NCBI GenBank assembly: GCA_012512055.1
Contig: JAAZEW010000264.1
Coordinates: 1 to 5,114 of the forward strand
DNA from: Bacillota bacterium
GTDB lineage: Bacteria > Bacillota_G > SHA-98 > UBA4971
DNA: 5,114 nt
Direction of reading: 5' to 3'
The first letter of the stretch is position 1; the number at the start of each line of letters is the position of its first letter. The notes under the pieces were generated by a model. The model was not told the DNA's origin. It ran no database searches and was given only the letters and a program-made list of their open reading frames with translations. Both the position numbers and the translations under genes were made by a program. Positions 1-5,114 of this stretch are shown piece by piece.

Positions 1-63
1 GCCGAACTCAAGCACGGCCTCTTCCACCAAGGCATAATCCTTGATATGGAGTTCAAGAAGCAT
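1..63 (-). CDS. recN: RecN DNA repair protein, N-terminal fragment (cut by window edge)
   Basis: Only the first 21 codons are in the window, reading MLLELHIKDYALVEEAVLEFG. This matches the opening beta-strand segment of RecN, the SMC-like ATPase that acts at double-strand breaks; the family typically begins M-L-x-E-L-x-I-x-[ND]-[FY]-A-L-[IV]-[DE]-E, followed by the Walker A region, which lies outside the window. The ATG at 61-63 follows a G-rich stretch (GGTGGTGG) about 5 nt upstream that can act as a ribosome binding site. It lies 42 nt after the argR stop with no hairpin or T-run between them, so it is probably read from the same transcript. The argR-recN adjacency is conserved in Firmicutes and supports the call despite the short length. 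Confidence 0.9.
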   Translation of the reverse strand, partial: MLLELHIKDYALVEEAVLEFG

Positions 64-105
64 TTAATCCACCACCAGACTGCCTTAAGAAGCAACTTGC
101 CTGTC

Positions 106-585
106 CTACTCTTCAGCTTGAAGCCTTAGCCTGTTGAACCTCTCCATAACACTGATTACAGCGGATTTCGGTTTCACGACTATGAGTATTGTATCATCTC
201 CTGCGATTGTGCCTACTATTTCAGGGATGCCCATGTTGTCAATGACTGCAGCCACCGCATGGGCGTTACCTGTCAGCGTCCTTATGACCAGAAGATTCTC
301 GCTGAAGTCAATGGATATCACAGAATCCTTAAGCAGTCGTCTCATTCTGCGCTCGGAATCTTCGAAAGCTCTCTCTTTCGGCACGACGTAACGATACCTG
401 CCGCTGCCGGTGGGTGTCTTGGTTATGCCCAATTCCTTAATATCCCTGGATACAGTGGCTTGTGTAACCTCAAAACCCTCTTTCTGCAAAGAGGCAGCCA
501 GGTCTTCCTGGGTTTCAATGGGTTTCCCCCGTATGATCTCCAACACCTTCGCATGACGCCGAGTCTTAGACAGTCTTTGTCTCAT
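106..585 (-). CDS. argR: Arginine repressor ArgR/AhrC
   Basis: This 159-residue protein is a hexameric, arginine-dependent DNA-binding regulator of arginine synthesis and breakdown. The N-terminal winged helix-turn-helix covers about residues 5-70, with the family recognition-helix signature TQATVSRDIKELG at 41-53. The C-terminal oligomerisation and arginine-binding domain covers about 85-155, with GNAHAVAAVID at 106-116 and GTIAGDDTILIV at 125-136; the Asp pair at 130-131 is the expected arginine contact. Length is a few residues over the usual 149-156 because of a short basic N-terminal extension. The ATG overlaps the nadK stop by one base (TAATG), with GGAGG about 10 nt upstream, so translation is probably coupled to nadK. 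I saw no clear ARG box near the gene, so autoregulation is not supported here. The family call is secure. Confidence 0.96.
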   Translation of the reverse strand: MRQRLSKTRRHAKVLEIIRGKPIETQEDLAASLQKEGFEVTQATVSRDIKELGITKTPTGSGRYRYVVPKERAFEDSERRMRRLLKDSVISIDFSENLLVIRTLTGNAHAVAAVIDNMGIPEIVGTIAGDDTILIVVKPKSAVISVMERFNRLRLQAEE

Positions 586-1445
586 TACACCTTGCCCTCC
601 GCAAGACGTGTCTTCAAGACTTCATAGAAATCTCTGTTGCCCAGCTTTATAAGATATGTTTTCGGAACTGCAGGTTTCACCACGACCTCATCCCGGTGCT
701 CCAATGCAAATCCCACTTGCCCGTCGATTGTCAACATTACGTCCTCGTTTTGGGCCTCAAGGACTATTCTCACATCATCCTCAGGAGATACCACAAAAGA
801 CCTTGCTCCCAGGGTGTGCGGGCAGATAAACGTCAATATCAGCATGTTCATGACAGGGTTGACAATAGGGCCGCCTGCCGAAAGTGAATATCCTGTAGAG
901 CCGGTAGGGCTGGCTACAATGGCACCGTCTGCAGGATAGGTTCCAATGAGGCTGGAGCCTACGTAAGTATCCAACCTGATCATCCTTGCAAACGCCCCTT
1001 TTGTGACGACCACGTCATTGAGCCCGATAAACTCTCCTACAACGCCTTTTCCCCCACGCCTTACTTCAGCGTGAACCATCATTCTCTCTTCCACTTCATA
1101 CCTGCCTGAAAGGATCCTGTCCAACGCATTGCCCATGCCTTTGAGCTCCACCTCGGTAAGGAAACCGAGATGCCCTACGTTGACTCCGAGGATAGGGAGG
1201 CTTGTTCCTGCCAGGCGCCGTGCAGCGTTAAGTAAAGCTCCGTCCCCGCCCAACACTACTACTACATCCAGTTTGCCTGCTAAATCCTGATCACCGAATG
1301 AAGCTTCGGGCAAATCAAGGTAATCGGCGGTTTCCGGATCCAGGAACACTTGGACACCGCGCCCGGGAAGAGTCTTTGCCAAATCATTTGCAGTTGAGAT
1401 CGCGATATCTTTTCCAAGGTGGACTATTAGGCCGAATCTCATCAT
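585..1445 (-). CDS. nadK: NAD kinase
   Basis: A 286-residue ATP (or polyphosphate)-dependent NAD kinase, the cytoplasmic enzyme that makes NADP. Motifs, numbered from the ATG at 1445: GGDG at 66-69, which binds the phosphate donor; NVGHLGFLTE at 89-98; LND at 142-144, where many homologues have NE; and SPTGSTGYSLSAGGPI at 179-194, the NAD-binding signature. DGQ at 241-243 is also typical. The frame is open to an ATG at 1469 that overlaps the tlyA stop as ATGA, but that codon has no good ribosome binding site and adds eight atypical residues. The ATG at 1445 has AAGGAG 7 nt upstream and gives the normal start M-M-R-F-G-L-I-V; a second ATG follows directly at 1442. NADP from this enzyme supports the NADPH-using step after DXS in isoprenoid synthesis, a plausible but unproven reason for the clustering. 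Confidence 0.96.
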   Translation of the reverse strand: MMRFGLIVHLGKDIAISTANDLAKTLPGRGVQVFLDPETADYLDLPEASFGDQDLAGKLDVVVVLGGDGALLNAARRLAGTSLPILGVNVGHLGFLTEVELKGMGNALDRILSGRYEVEERMMVHAEVRRGGKGVVGEFIGLNDVVVTKGAFARMIRLDTYVGSSLIGTYPADGAIVASPTGSTGYSLSAGGPIVNPVMNMLILTFICPHTLGARSFVVSPEDDVRIVLEAQNEDVMLTIDGQVGFALEHRDEVVVKPAVPKTYLIKLGNRDFYEVLKTRLAEGKV

Positions 1446-1452
1446 ATGATGT

Positions 1453-1458
1453 CTCCTT
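1453..1458 (-). promoter_or_regulatory. Ribosome binding site that decides the nadK start
   Basis: AAGGAG on the minus strand lies 7 nt before the ATG at 1445. It sits inside the longer open frame that begins at 1469, so it argues that translation starts at 1445 (or 1442) rather than at the ATGA overlap with tlyA. Confidence 0.75.
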
Positions 1459-1465
1459 GCATAAA

Positions 1466-2314
1466 TCATCCGTTCACAAGTTCCCTGTGGGCAGCATCAA
1501 CTACTTGAGATATGATCTCGGGATGATAAGGACTTAGTGTCCGCAGGCCTCTCTTTATAGCATACACTAAAAACTCGATGTTTCCTGCCGGTCCCGTTAT
1601 CGGCGAGTGTGTCAGGCCCTTGACTTCAAGGCCTTCTCCTTCCATAAATTCCACGAGGCTTCTAATCGTCTCAATGTGTACGTGCTTGTCACGCACCACT
1701 CCGCCTCTTCTTACTTCCTCCCTACCTGCTTCGAACTGGGGCTTGATGAGGATAACGAGTCCTCCGTCATCCTTAAGAAATGTCAGTAGATGACGTATGA
1801 ATTTTGACACCGATATGAAAGACACGTCCACCGTGGCCAAATCACACAGTTCAGGGATTGACCCGGGTTCAAGGTATCTGACATTCGTTCGCTCCATGAC
1901 CACCACATTCGGGTTGTTCCGGAGTCCCCAGGCAAGCTGCCCATACCCGACATCTATTGCATAAACCCGCCTGGCGCCGTGCTGTAGCAGGCAGTCTGTG
2001 AACCCTCCGGTGGATGCACCGATATCCATGACCACCTTGTCTCTTGCGTCAATCTCAAACTCCAGAAGGGCTTTGGCCAGCTTCTCCCCGCCTCTGCTTA
2101 CGAAAACCCTTTTCCCTTTCACCGGCCTTAGTTCTATTTCCGAAGCAGATTTCACAAAGGTCCCGGGTTTAGTCTCAGAAACGCCGTCAACTATGACTTC
2201 TCCCGCCATTATGGCGCGGCGCGCCTTCTCTCTGGTAACTGCCAGGCCCCTTTCGACCAGCAACACATCAAGGCGTTCCCGCCGGCGGCCGTCCACAGAA
2301 CCTCCTCTTCCCAT
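1466..2314 (-). CDS. tlyA: TlyA/YqxC family RNA methyltransferase (S4 + FtsJ-like domains)
   Basis: A 282-residue protein of the TlyA family, often labelled hemolysin but in mycobacteria shown to be an rRNA cytidine-2'-O-methyltransferase. The S4 RNA-binding domain covers about residues 14-70 (RLDVLLVERGL, then REKARRAIMAGEVIVDG). The Rossmann methyltransferase domain follows, with SRGGEKL at 73-79, the SAM-binding loop DIGASTGGFTDCLL at 97-110, DVGYGQL at 121-127, DVSFIS at 163-168, IKPQFEAGR at 190-198 and NIEFLV at 245-250. The likely FtsJ-type Lys-Asp-Lys-Glu tetrad is K78, D163, K191 and E247, so the protein looks active. Its exact rRNA target in Firmicutes is not certain. The ATG lies 2 nt past the dxs stop, but a GTG at 2296 with AGGAGG in front gives the more typical short N-terminus, so the start is unsettled. 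Confidence 0.94.
   Translation of the reverse strand: MGRGGSVDGRRRERLDVLLVERGLAVTREKARRAIMAGEVIVDGVSETKPGTFVKSASEIELRPVKGKRVFVSRGGEKLAKALLEFEIDARDKVVMDIGASTGGFTDCLLQHGARRVYAIDVGYGQLAWGLRNNPNVVVMERTNVRYLEPGSIPELCDLATVDVSFISVSKFIRHLLTFLKDDGGLVILIKPQFEAGREEVRRGGVVRDKHVHIETIRSLVEFMEGEGLEVKGLTHSPITGPAGNIEFLVYAIKRGLRTLSPYHPEIISQVVDAAHRELVNG
2301..2306 (-). promoter_or_regulatory. Candidate ribosome binding site for an internal tlyA GTG start
   Basis: AGGAGG lies within the first codons of the longest tlyA frame, 4 nt before a GTG at 2296. The spacing is shorter than ideal. The ATG at 2314 has only a weak GAGGGTG match about 10 nt upstream. A start at 2296 would give 276 residues beginning M-D-G-R-R-R-E-R-L-D, closer to the family pattern. 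Confidence 0.45.
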
Positions 2315-2316
2315 GT

Positions 2317-4260
2317 CTACGTTACACCCTCAATACTGCTTGACACAGACGATTGTTGCACCTCGCAGGCCACACTTACAGCGCCTCTGGGCTTACACAG
2401 CCTGAGTGCAGCTTCTGCAATACCCACAGGCGACAATCCGCATTTATCAAGTAGGATCTCACGCGGGCCGTGTGTCACAAAGTCGTCAGGTATACCCAAA
2501 TGGGCGAACTCCACCTTTCCCTGAGCCTTCCTGGAAATGATATCTGCGACCTCGTTGCCCAGGCCTCCGACAACGCTCGCCTCTTCAACTACAAGCAGCC
2601 TCCTGCATTTCCTTGAAATCTCCAGGATCTGAGGCTCGTCCACCGGTTTCGCAAACCTGGCATTGAAGACAGCCGCAGATAAGCCTTCCCTCCTTAAGAT
2701 TGCCGCTGCGTCCAGCGAAGGGTACACCATGCTTCCCAAAGCAATTATCGCCACGTCTTTGCCATCCTCAAGAAGCACGCCTTTACCATATTCAATAGGC
2801 GGACATGTCCTCCTTCCCGCCTTATCCATGGCAGACGCGCGAGGGTACCTGAATGCGCAAGGCCCCTCCATGTTCAAAGCGAAGTCCAGCATAGAGACGA
2901 GCTCATCTTCATCTATAGGCGCCATGACTGTCATACCGGGAATGCTTCTTAAGAACGCAATATCAAGATTCCCGTGGTGTGTAGGGCCATCCTCGCCTAC
3001 AAGCCCCGCCCTGTCCACGGCAAAAACCACATGAAGGCCGGGAAGGGCAATGTCATGAACAATCTGATCATAAGCCCTCTGCAGAAACGTGGAGTAGACA
3101 GCCACCACGGGAATAAAACCCTGGCTTGCCAAGCCCCCTGCCATCGTCACTGCATGCTGCTCCGCAATACCCACGTCAAAGAAGCGGTTAGGATATGCTT
3201 TCATAAATGCGCTGAGGCCTGTACCATCAGGCATCGCAGCAGTAATGGCAATAATGCGAGGATCCTTGGACGCCGCTTTTACCACAGCCTCACCAAATAT
3301 CGCAGATAGGCTCTTAGAATTGCCGGATGAAAGCATCCTGCCTGACGGCACATGGAACTTGCCTACCCCGTGAAAAGCCCTGGGGTCCGCCTCTGCCGGA
3401 GGATATCCCTTGCCTTTCTTGGTGACCACATGGATCAACACAGGTCCGCCTTTGGCTCTGGCTTGCTGAATTGTGCGAATAAGGAGTGGGATGTCATGTC
3501 CGTCAAGCGGCCCTAAGTAAGTGAAACCTAAGTCCTCAAAAAGCATGCTGGGGATGACTAGATACTTTAAGCTGCCTTTGAGCTTCCTTACGCTCTCAGA
3601 CACATCTTTTCCGATGATTGGGATGCTCCGGATGATCCTCTCTAACTCGCGGCGGGCACTCAAAAGATGAGGCTCTGTCCTAATGCGAGAAAGGTAGGAC
3701 GCAAGGCCTCCCACATTCCGGGAAATAGACATTTCGTTGTCGTTCAACACAACAATAATGTCTGTGCCGAGTTGCCCTGCATGGTTCAGGGCCTCAAATG
3801 CCATCCCCCCGGTAAAGGATCCGTCTCCGATCACTGCGAGAACACTGTAGTCTCCATTTCTCAGATCTCTGGCTTTGGCAATACCGAGAGCTGCAGATAT
3901 TGAAGTGCTGGAGTGTCCCGTATTATACACGTCATGAGGGCTTTCGTCCGTTCTCGGAAAACCGCTGATGCCGCCGTACTGCCTGAGAGACGAGAATTCG
4001 CTGAGCCTTCCCGTAAGGATTTTATGGGCATATGCCTGGTGGCCCACATCCCATATCACTTTATCATTGGGACTTGCAAGAACAGTATGAATGCTCAAGG
4101 CGAGTTCCACCACTCCGAGGCTGGAAGCCAGATGGCCACCGGTCTCCGAAACAGTGTTTATGATTTCCTCCCTGATTTCACCTGCAACTTGCTGAAGCTG
4201 GCCCAGTGTAAGGTGTTTGAGCCCTTCGGGCAGATCCAACGCATCAAGAAGTCTTGCCAC
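2317..4260 (-). CDS. dxs: 1-deoxy-D-xylulose-5-phosphate synthase
   Basis: DXS condenses pyruvate and glyceraldehyde 3-phosphate to DXP, using thiamine diphosphate; it is the first step of the MEP isoprenoid pathway and also feeds thiamine and pyridoxal synthesis. From the GTG at 4260 the protein is 647 residues. Motifs: GGHLASSLGVVEL at 41-53, DVGHQAYAHKIL at 71-82, GHSSTSISAALG at 115-126, the thiamine-diphosphate motif GDGSFTGG...NDN at 145-175, EDLGFTYLGPLDGHD at 242-256, FDVGIAEQHAV at 361-371 with catalytic Glu367, and DRAGLVGEDGPTHHG at 416-430. The frame is open to an ATG at 4362, but that adds 34 atypical residues over the end of the upstream membrane-protein gene. The GTG start has AAGGAG 9 nt upstream and yields the standard opening (ARLLDALDLPEGLKHL). 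The two genes overlap by 17 nt. A Ser-rich tail of about 25 residues at the C-terminus is longer than usual. Confidence 0.97.
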   Translation of the reverse strand: MARLLDALDLPEGLKHLTLGQLQQVAGEIREEIINTVSETGGHLASSLGVVELALSIHTVLASPNDKVIWDVGHQAYAHKILTGRLSEFSSLRQYGGISGFPRTDESPHDVYNTGHSSTSISAALGIAKARDLRNGDYSVLAVIGDGSFTGGMAFEALNHAGQLGTDIIVVLNDNEMSISRNVGGLASYLSRIRTEPHLLSARRELERIIRSIPIIGKDVSESVRKLKGSLKYLVIPSMLFEDLGFTYLGPLDGHDIPLLIRTIQQARAKGGPVLIHVVTKKGKGYPPAEADPRAFHGVGKFHVPSGRMLSSGNSKSLSAIFGEAVVKAASKDPRIIAITAAMPDGTGLSAFMKAYPNRFFDVGIAEQHAVTMAGGLASQGFIPVVAVYSTFLQRAYDQIVHDIALPGLHVVFAVDRAGLVGEDGPTHHGNLDIAFLRSIPGMTVMAPIDEDELVSMLDFALNMEGPCAFRYPRASAMDKAGRRTCPPIEYGKGVLLEDGKDVAIIALGSMVYPSLDAAAILRREGLSAAVFNARFAKPVDEPQILEISRKCRRLLVVEEASVVGGLGNEVADIISRKAQGKVEFAHLGIPDDFVTHGPREILLDKCGLSPVGIAEAALRLCKPRGAVSVACEVQQSSVSSSIEGVT

Positions 4261-4879
4261 TATTCGAGTCTCCTTCAGCATACTTCTTTGCCGGGCAAAG
4301 ATTCTTCTTTCTGTTCGAAGCTTTCGGGTCAGGCAGGATAACAAGGCCTGTCGAGCCTTCAAGCCAGGCCAGGACTTTACCTACGGCAAGAATGATCTGC
4401 TCCGGTTCGCTGATGGCAACGTTCTTTCCCCACGCCTTGCCACCGACTGTGAGAGCTGCAATGAATCCCACGATAACCGTACTTGCCACTGTCTCGCCGG
4501 CAGGGCTTCGCCCCGCCGGCATCACCAGTTCAAGGGCAATTGCGGCTCCTATCGCGCCGCTGACAGTACCTGTCATATCACCGATGATGTCATTGCAGAA
4601 GCTCGCCACACGGTCAGCAGATCTTGTCATACGAAGAGCCTGCTTCGCCCCGTATACTTTCTTCGAAGCCATGGCATTCAATGGCCGTTCTTTCGCTGCT
4701 GTGACAGCAGTGCCGATTACGTCAAAAATGACACCGATGCCAACTATTAAAAGCAAAACAAAAAGTCCAAGAATCAACCCCACGCGGCCAAGGAGTATCT
4801 TGGACACAAAACTTACGGATATGGCCATGACAAATGTGACAATTGCTACATAAAGGACCCGTGACACACGTGGGTTCAC
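4244..4879 (-). CDS. oapA: Probable OLE-associated membrane protein OapA
   Basis: A 211-residue integral membrane protein. Hydrophobic segments lie at about residues 8-29, 33-55, 103-120 and 131-147. The central stretch 60-155 (GAKQALRMTRSADRVASFCNDI, a Gly/Ala-rich helix, then GFIAALTVGGKAWGKNVAI) resembles the CNNM/DUF21 transmembrane domain of magnesium/cobalt transporters, which has a matching order of residues (GAK-ALRLL-DPDR, then a helix, then FGEI-PK). No CBS domains follow. The C-terminus (186-211) is hydrophilic and rich in Lys/Arg. OapA binds OLE RNA at the membrane in Bacillus halodurans and is encoded between that RNA and dxs, as here. The identity rests on that position, length and topology. 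The start is GTG, with AAGGTGG 9 nt upstream; the 3' end overlaps dxs by 17 nt. If the RNA is not OLE, this is an unassigned CNNM-like membrane protein. Confidence 0.82.
   Translation of the reverse strand: MNPRVSRVLYVAIVTFVMAISVSFVSKILLGRVGLILGLFVLLLIVGIGVIFDVIGTAVTAAKERPLNAMASKKVYGAKQALRMTRSADRVASFCNDIIGDMTGTVSGAIGAAIALELVMPAGRSPAGETVASTVIVGFIAALTVGGKAWGKNVAISEPEQIILAVGKVLAWLEGSTGLVILPDPKASNRKKNLCPAKKYAEGDSNSGKTS
4270..4275 (-). promoter_or_regulatory. Ribosome binding site that decides the dxs start
   Basis: AAGGAG on the minus strand lies 9 nt before the GTG at 4260. It is inside the 3' end of the upstream membrane-protein gene, which fits coupled translation. The in-frame ATGs at 4281 and 4362 lack a comparable site. 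Confidence 0.8.
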
Positions 4880-4885
4880 GAGCTA

Positions 4886-4916
4886 CACCCACCTTAATAA
4901 CGTATCCGGGTAGGTG
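4886..4916 (-). promoter_or_regulatory. Hairpin able to mask the oapA ribosome binding site
   Basis: On the minus strand CACCTACC (plus 4909-4916) can pair with GGTGGGTG (plus 4886-4893): 8 bp with one G-U pair around a 15-nt loop. The 3' arm contains most of the AAGGTGG ribosome binding site (4889-4895) of the GTG start at 4879, so the folded form would hide it. No T-run follows, so it is not an intrinsic terminator. The pairing is seen; the control role is inferred. Confidence 0.4.
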
Positions 4917-4920
4917 GTAA

Positions 4921-5114
4921 CATTATGGGTAAATATTGTGGCTTGAGGTCCGGCAGGTTTTCCCTGTAGTGCTCCCTTGCGTCACCACTTGGGCGGTTTC
5001 CCGTTTACGACTACAGCCCGAGGTTGCCCTTAGGACGGCCGGACTACCACTTAGCTCACACTACAATCCCCGTAATGTCCCTTTGATCCTTGGACAGTCT
5101 AGGAGTTTTCCTCA
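4921..5114 (-). ncRNA. ole: Probable OLE RNA, 3' portion (continues past the window edge)
   Basis: No reading frame is supported here; instead the minus strand folds into a nested structure. CATTACGGG (5069-5077) pairs with CCCATAATG (4921-4929) with one mismatch. A 13-nt helix follows (5055-5067 with 4935-4947; ten Watson-Crick pairs, one G-U, two mismatches). GTCCGGC (5038-5044) then pairs perfectly with GCCGGAC (4948-4954), leaving a 10-nt bulge on the 5' side. Inside are a perfect 7-bp helix CTGTAGT/ACTACAG (5010-5016 with 4964-4970) and hairpins AGG-GCAA-CCT (5021-5030) and CGG-GAAA-CCG (4994-5003). The GNRA loops exist only on the minus strand, which fixes the orientation. Its place directly before a four-helix membrane protein and dxs-tlyA-nadK-argR-recN is the known OLE locus. 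OLE RNA is usually about 600 nt, forms a membrane RNA-protein complex with OapA, and affects tolerance of short-chain alcohols, cold and magnesium stress. The family call is not backed by an alignment; the 3' limit is approximate. Confidence 0.75.

Noticed and set aside
64..105. Possible promoter, terminator or LexA site between argR and recN
   Set aside because: The 42-nt gap shows only a plausible ribosome binding site; no -35/-10 pair, SOS-box palindrome or hairpin with T-run was found.
134..627. Plus-strand frames opposite argR
   Set aside because: They overlap strongly conserved ArgR coding sequence and encode nothing recognisable.
3861..4049. A 62-codon minus-strand frame within dxs
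   Set aside because: It lies inside the thiamine-diphosphate half of DXS in another frame and has no independent support.
4217..4853. Open plus-strand frames of 177 and 199 codons opposite oapA and the dxs start
   Set aside because: They are antisense to a coding frame with clear membrane segments and correct start signals, have no recognisable domains, and would break the one-way gene order. They look like shadows of codon bias.
4948..4970. A B12-box-like stretch (CAGGGAAAACCTGCC on the minus strand) suggesting a cobalamin riboswitch
   Set aside because: The other conserved cobalamin riboswitch elements (GGTG-AAAATCC and CCGCCACTGT type cores) are missing, and the surrounding helices do not match that architecture. 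The resemblance comes from a short hairpin plus the adjoining GCCGGAC helix.
4961..4984. Alternative hairpin AGTG...CACT around a GCAA loop within the structured RNA
   Set aside because: It competes with the longer, perfect CTGTAGT/ACTACAG helix (5010-5016 with 4964-4970), so it was not listed as part of the main fold, though it could form in an alternative state.

Overview
The whole window reads on the minus strand as one head-to-tail gene cluster. In transcription order (right to left) it holds a structured RNA cut by the right edge, a small membrane protein, dxs (isoprenoid precursor synthesis), tlyA (S4/FtsJ-type RNA methyltransferase), nadK (NAD kinase), argR (arginine repressor), and the first 21 codons of recN, cut by the left edge. 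The dxs-tlyA-nadK-argR-recN order is a classic Firmicutes arrangement. The RNA plus membrane protein ahead of dxs points to an anaerobic and/or extremophilic Firmicute (Clostridia or Bacilli); genus cannot be told from the sequence.

The most interesting part is positions 4880-5114. On the minus strand this region folds into a long interrupted closing helix, further perfect 7-bp helices and several GNRA-capped hairpins. It lies directly upstream of a ~211-residue, four-helix membrane protein and dxs. That layout is what is known for OLE RNA (Ornate, Large, Extremophilic) and its partner OapA, which sit among isoprenoid, argR/ahrC and recN genes. I call the region the 3' part of an OLE RNA and the downstream gene oapA. 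The RNA call rests on structure plus gene context, not on an alignment. About 190 nt of an RNA usually near 600 nt is visible; the 5' part should continue beyond the right edge.

The genes are tightly packed: oapA and dxs overlap by 17 nt, dxs and tlyA are 2 nt apart (or 20), tlyA and nadK are 20 nt apart (or overlap as ATGA), nadK and argR share one base in TAATG, and argR and recN are 42 nt apart. No intrinsic terminator or convincing promoter was seen between them, so co-transcription and translational coupling are likely. Several starts should be moved inward from the longest frame: dxs to a GTG at 4260, nadK to an ATG at 1445, and possibly tlyA to a GTG at 2296. A hairpin at 4886-4916 could hide the oapA ribosome binding site.

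Functionally the cluster joins DXP synthesis, NADP supply (NADPH is used by the next enzyme of that pathway), RNA modification, arginine-responsive control and DNA repair behind a membrane-associated RNA-protein system. Only the RNA/OapA pair is unusual; the other genes are intact, ordinary family members.
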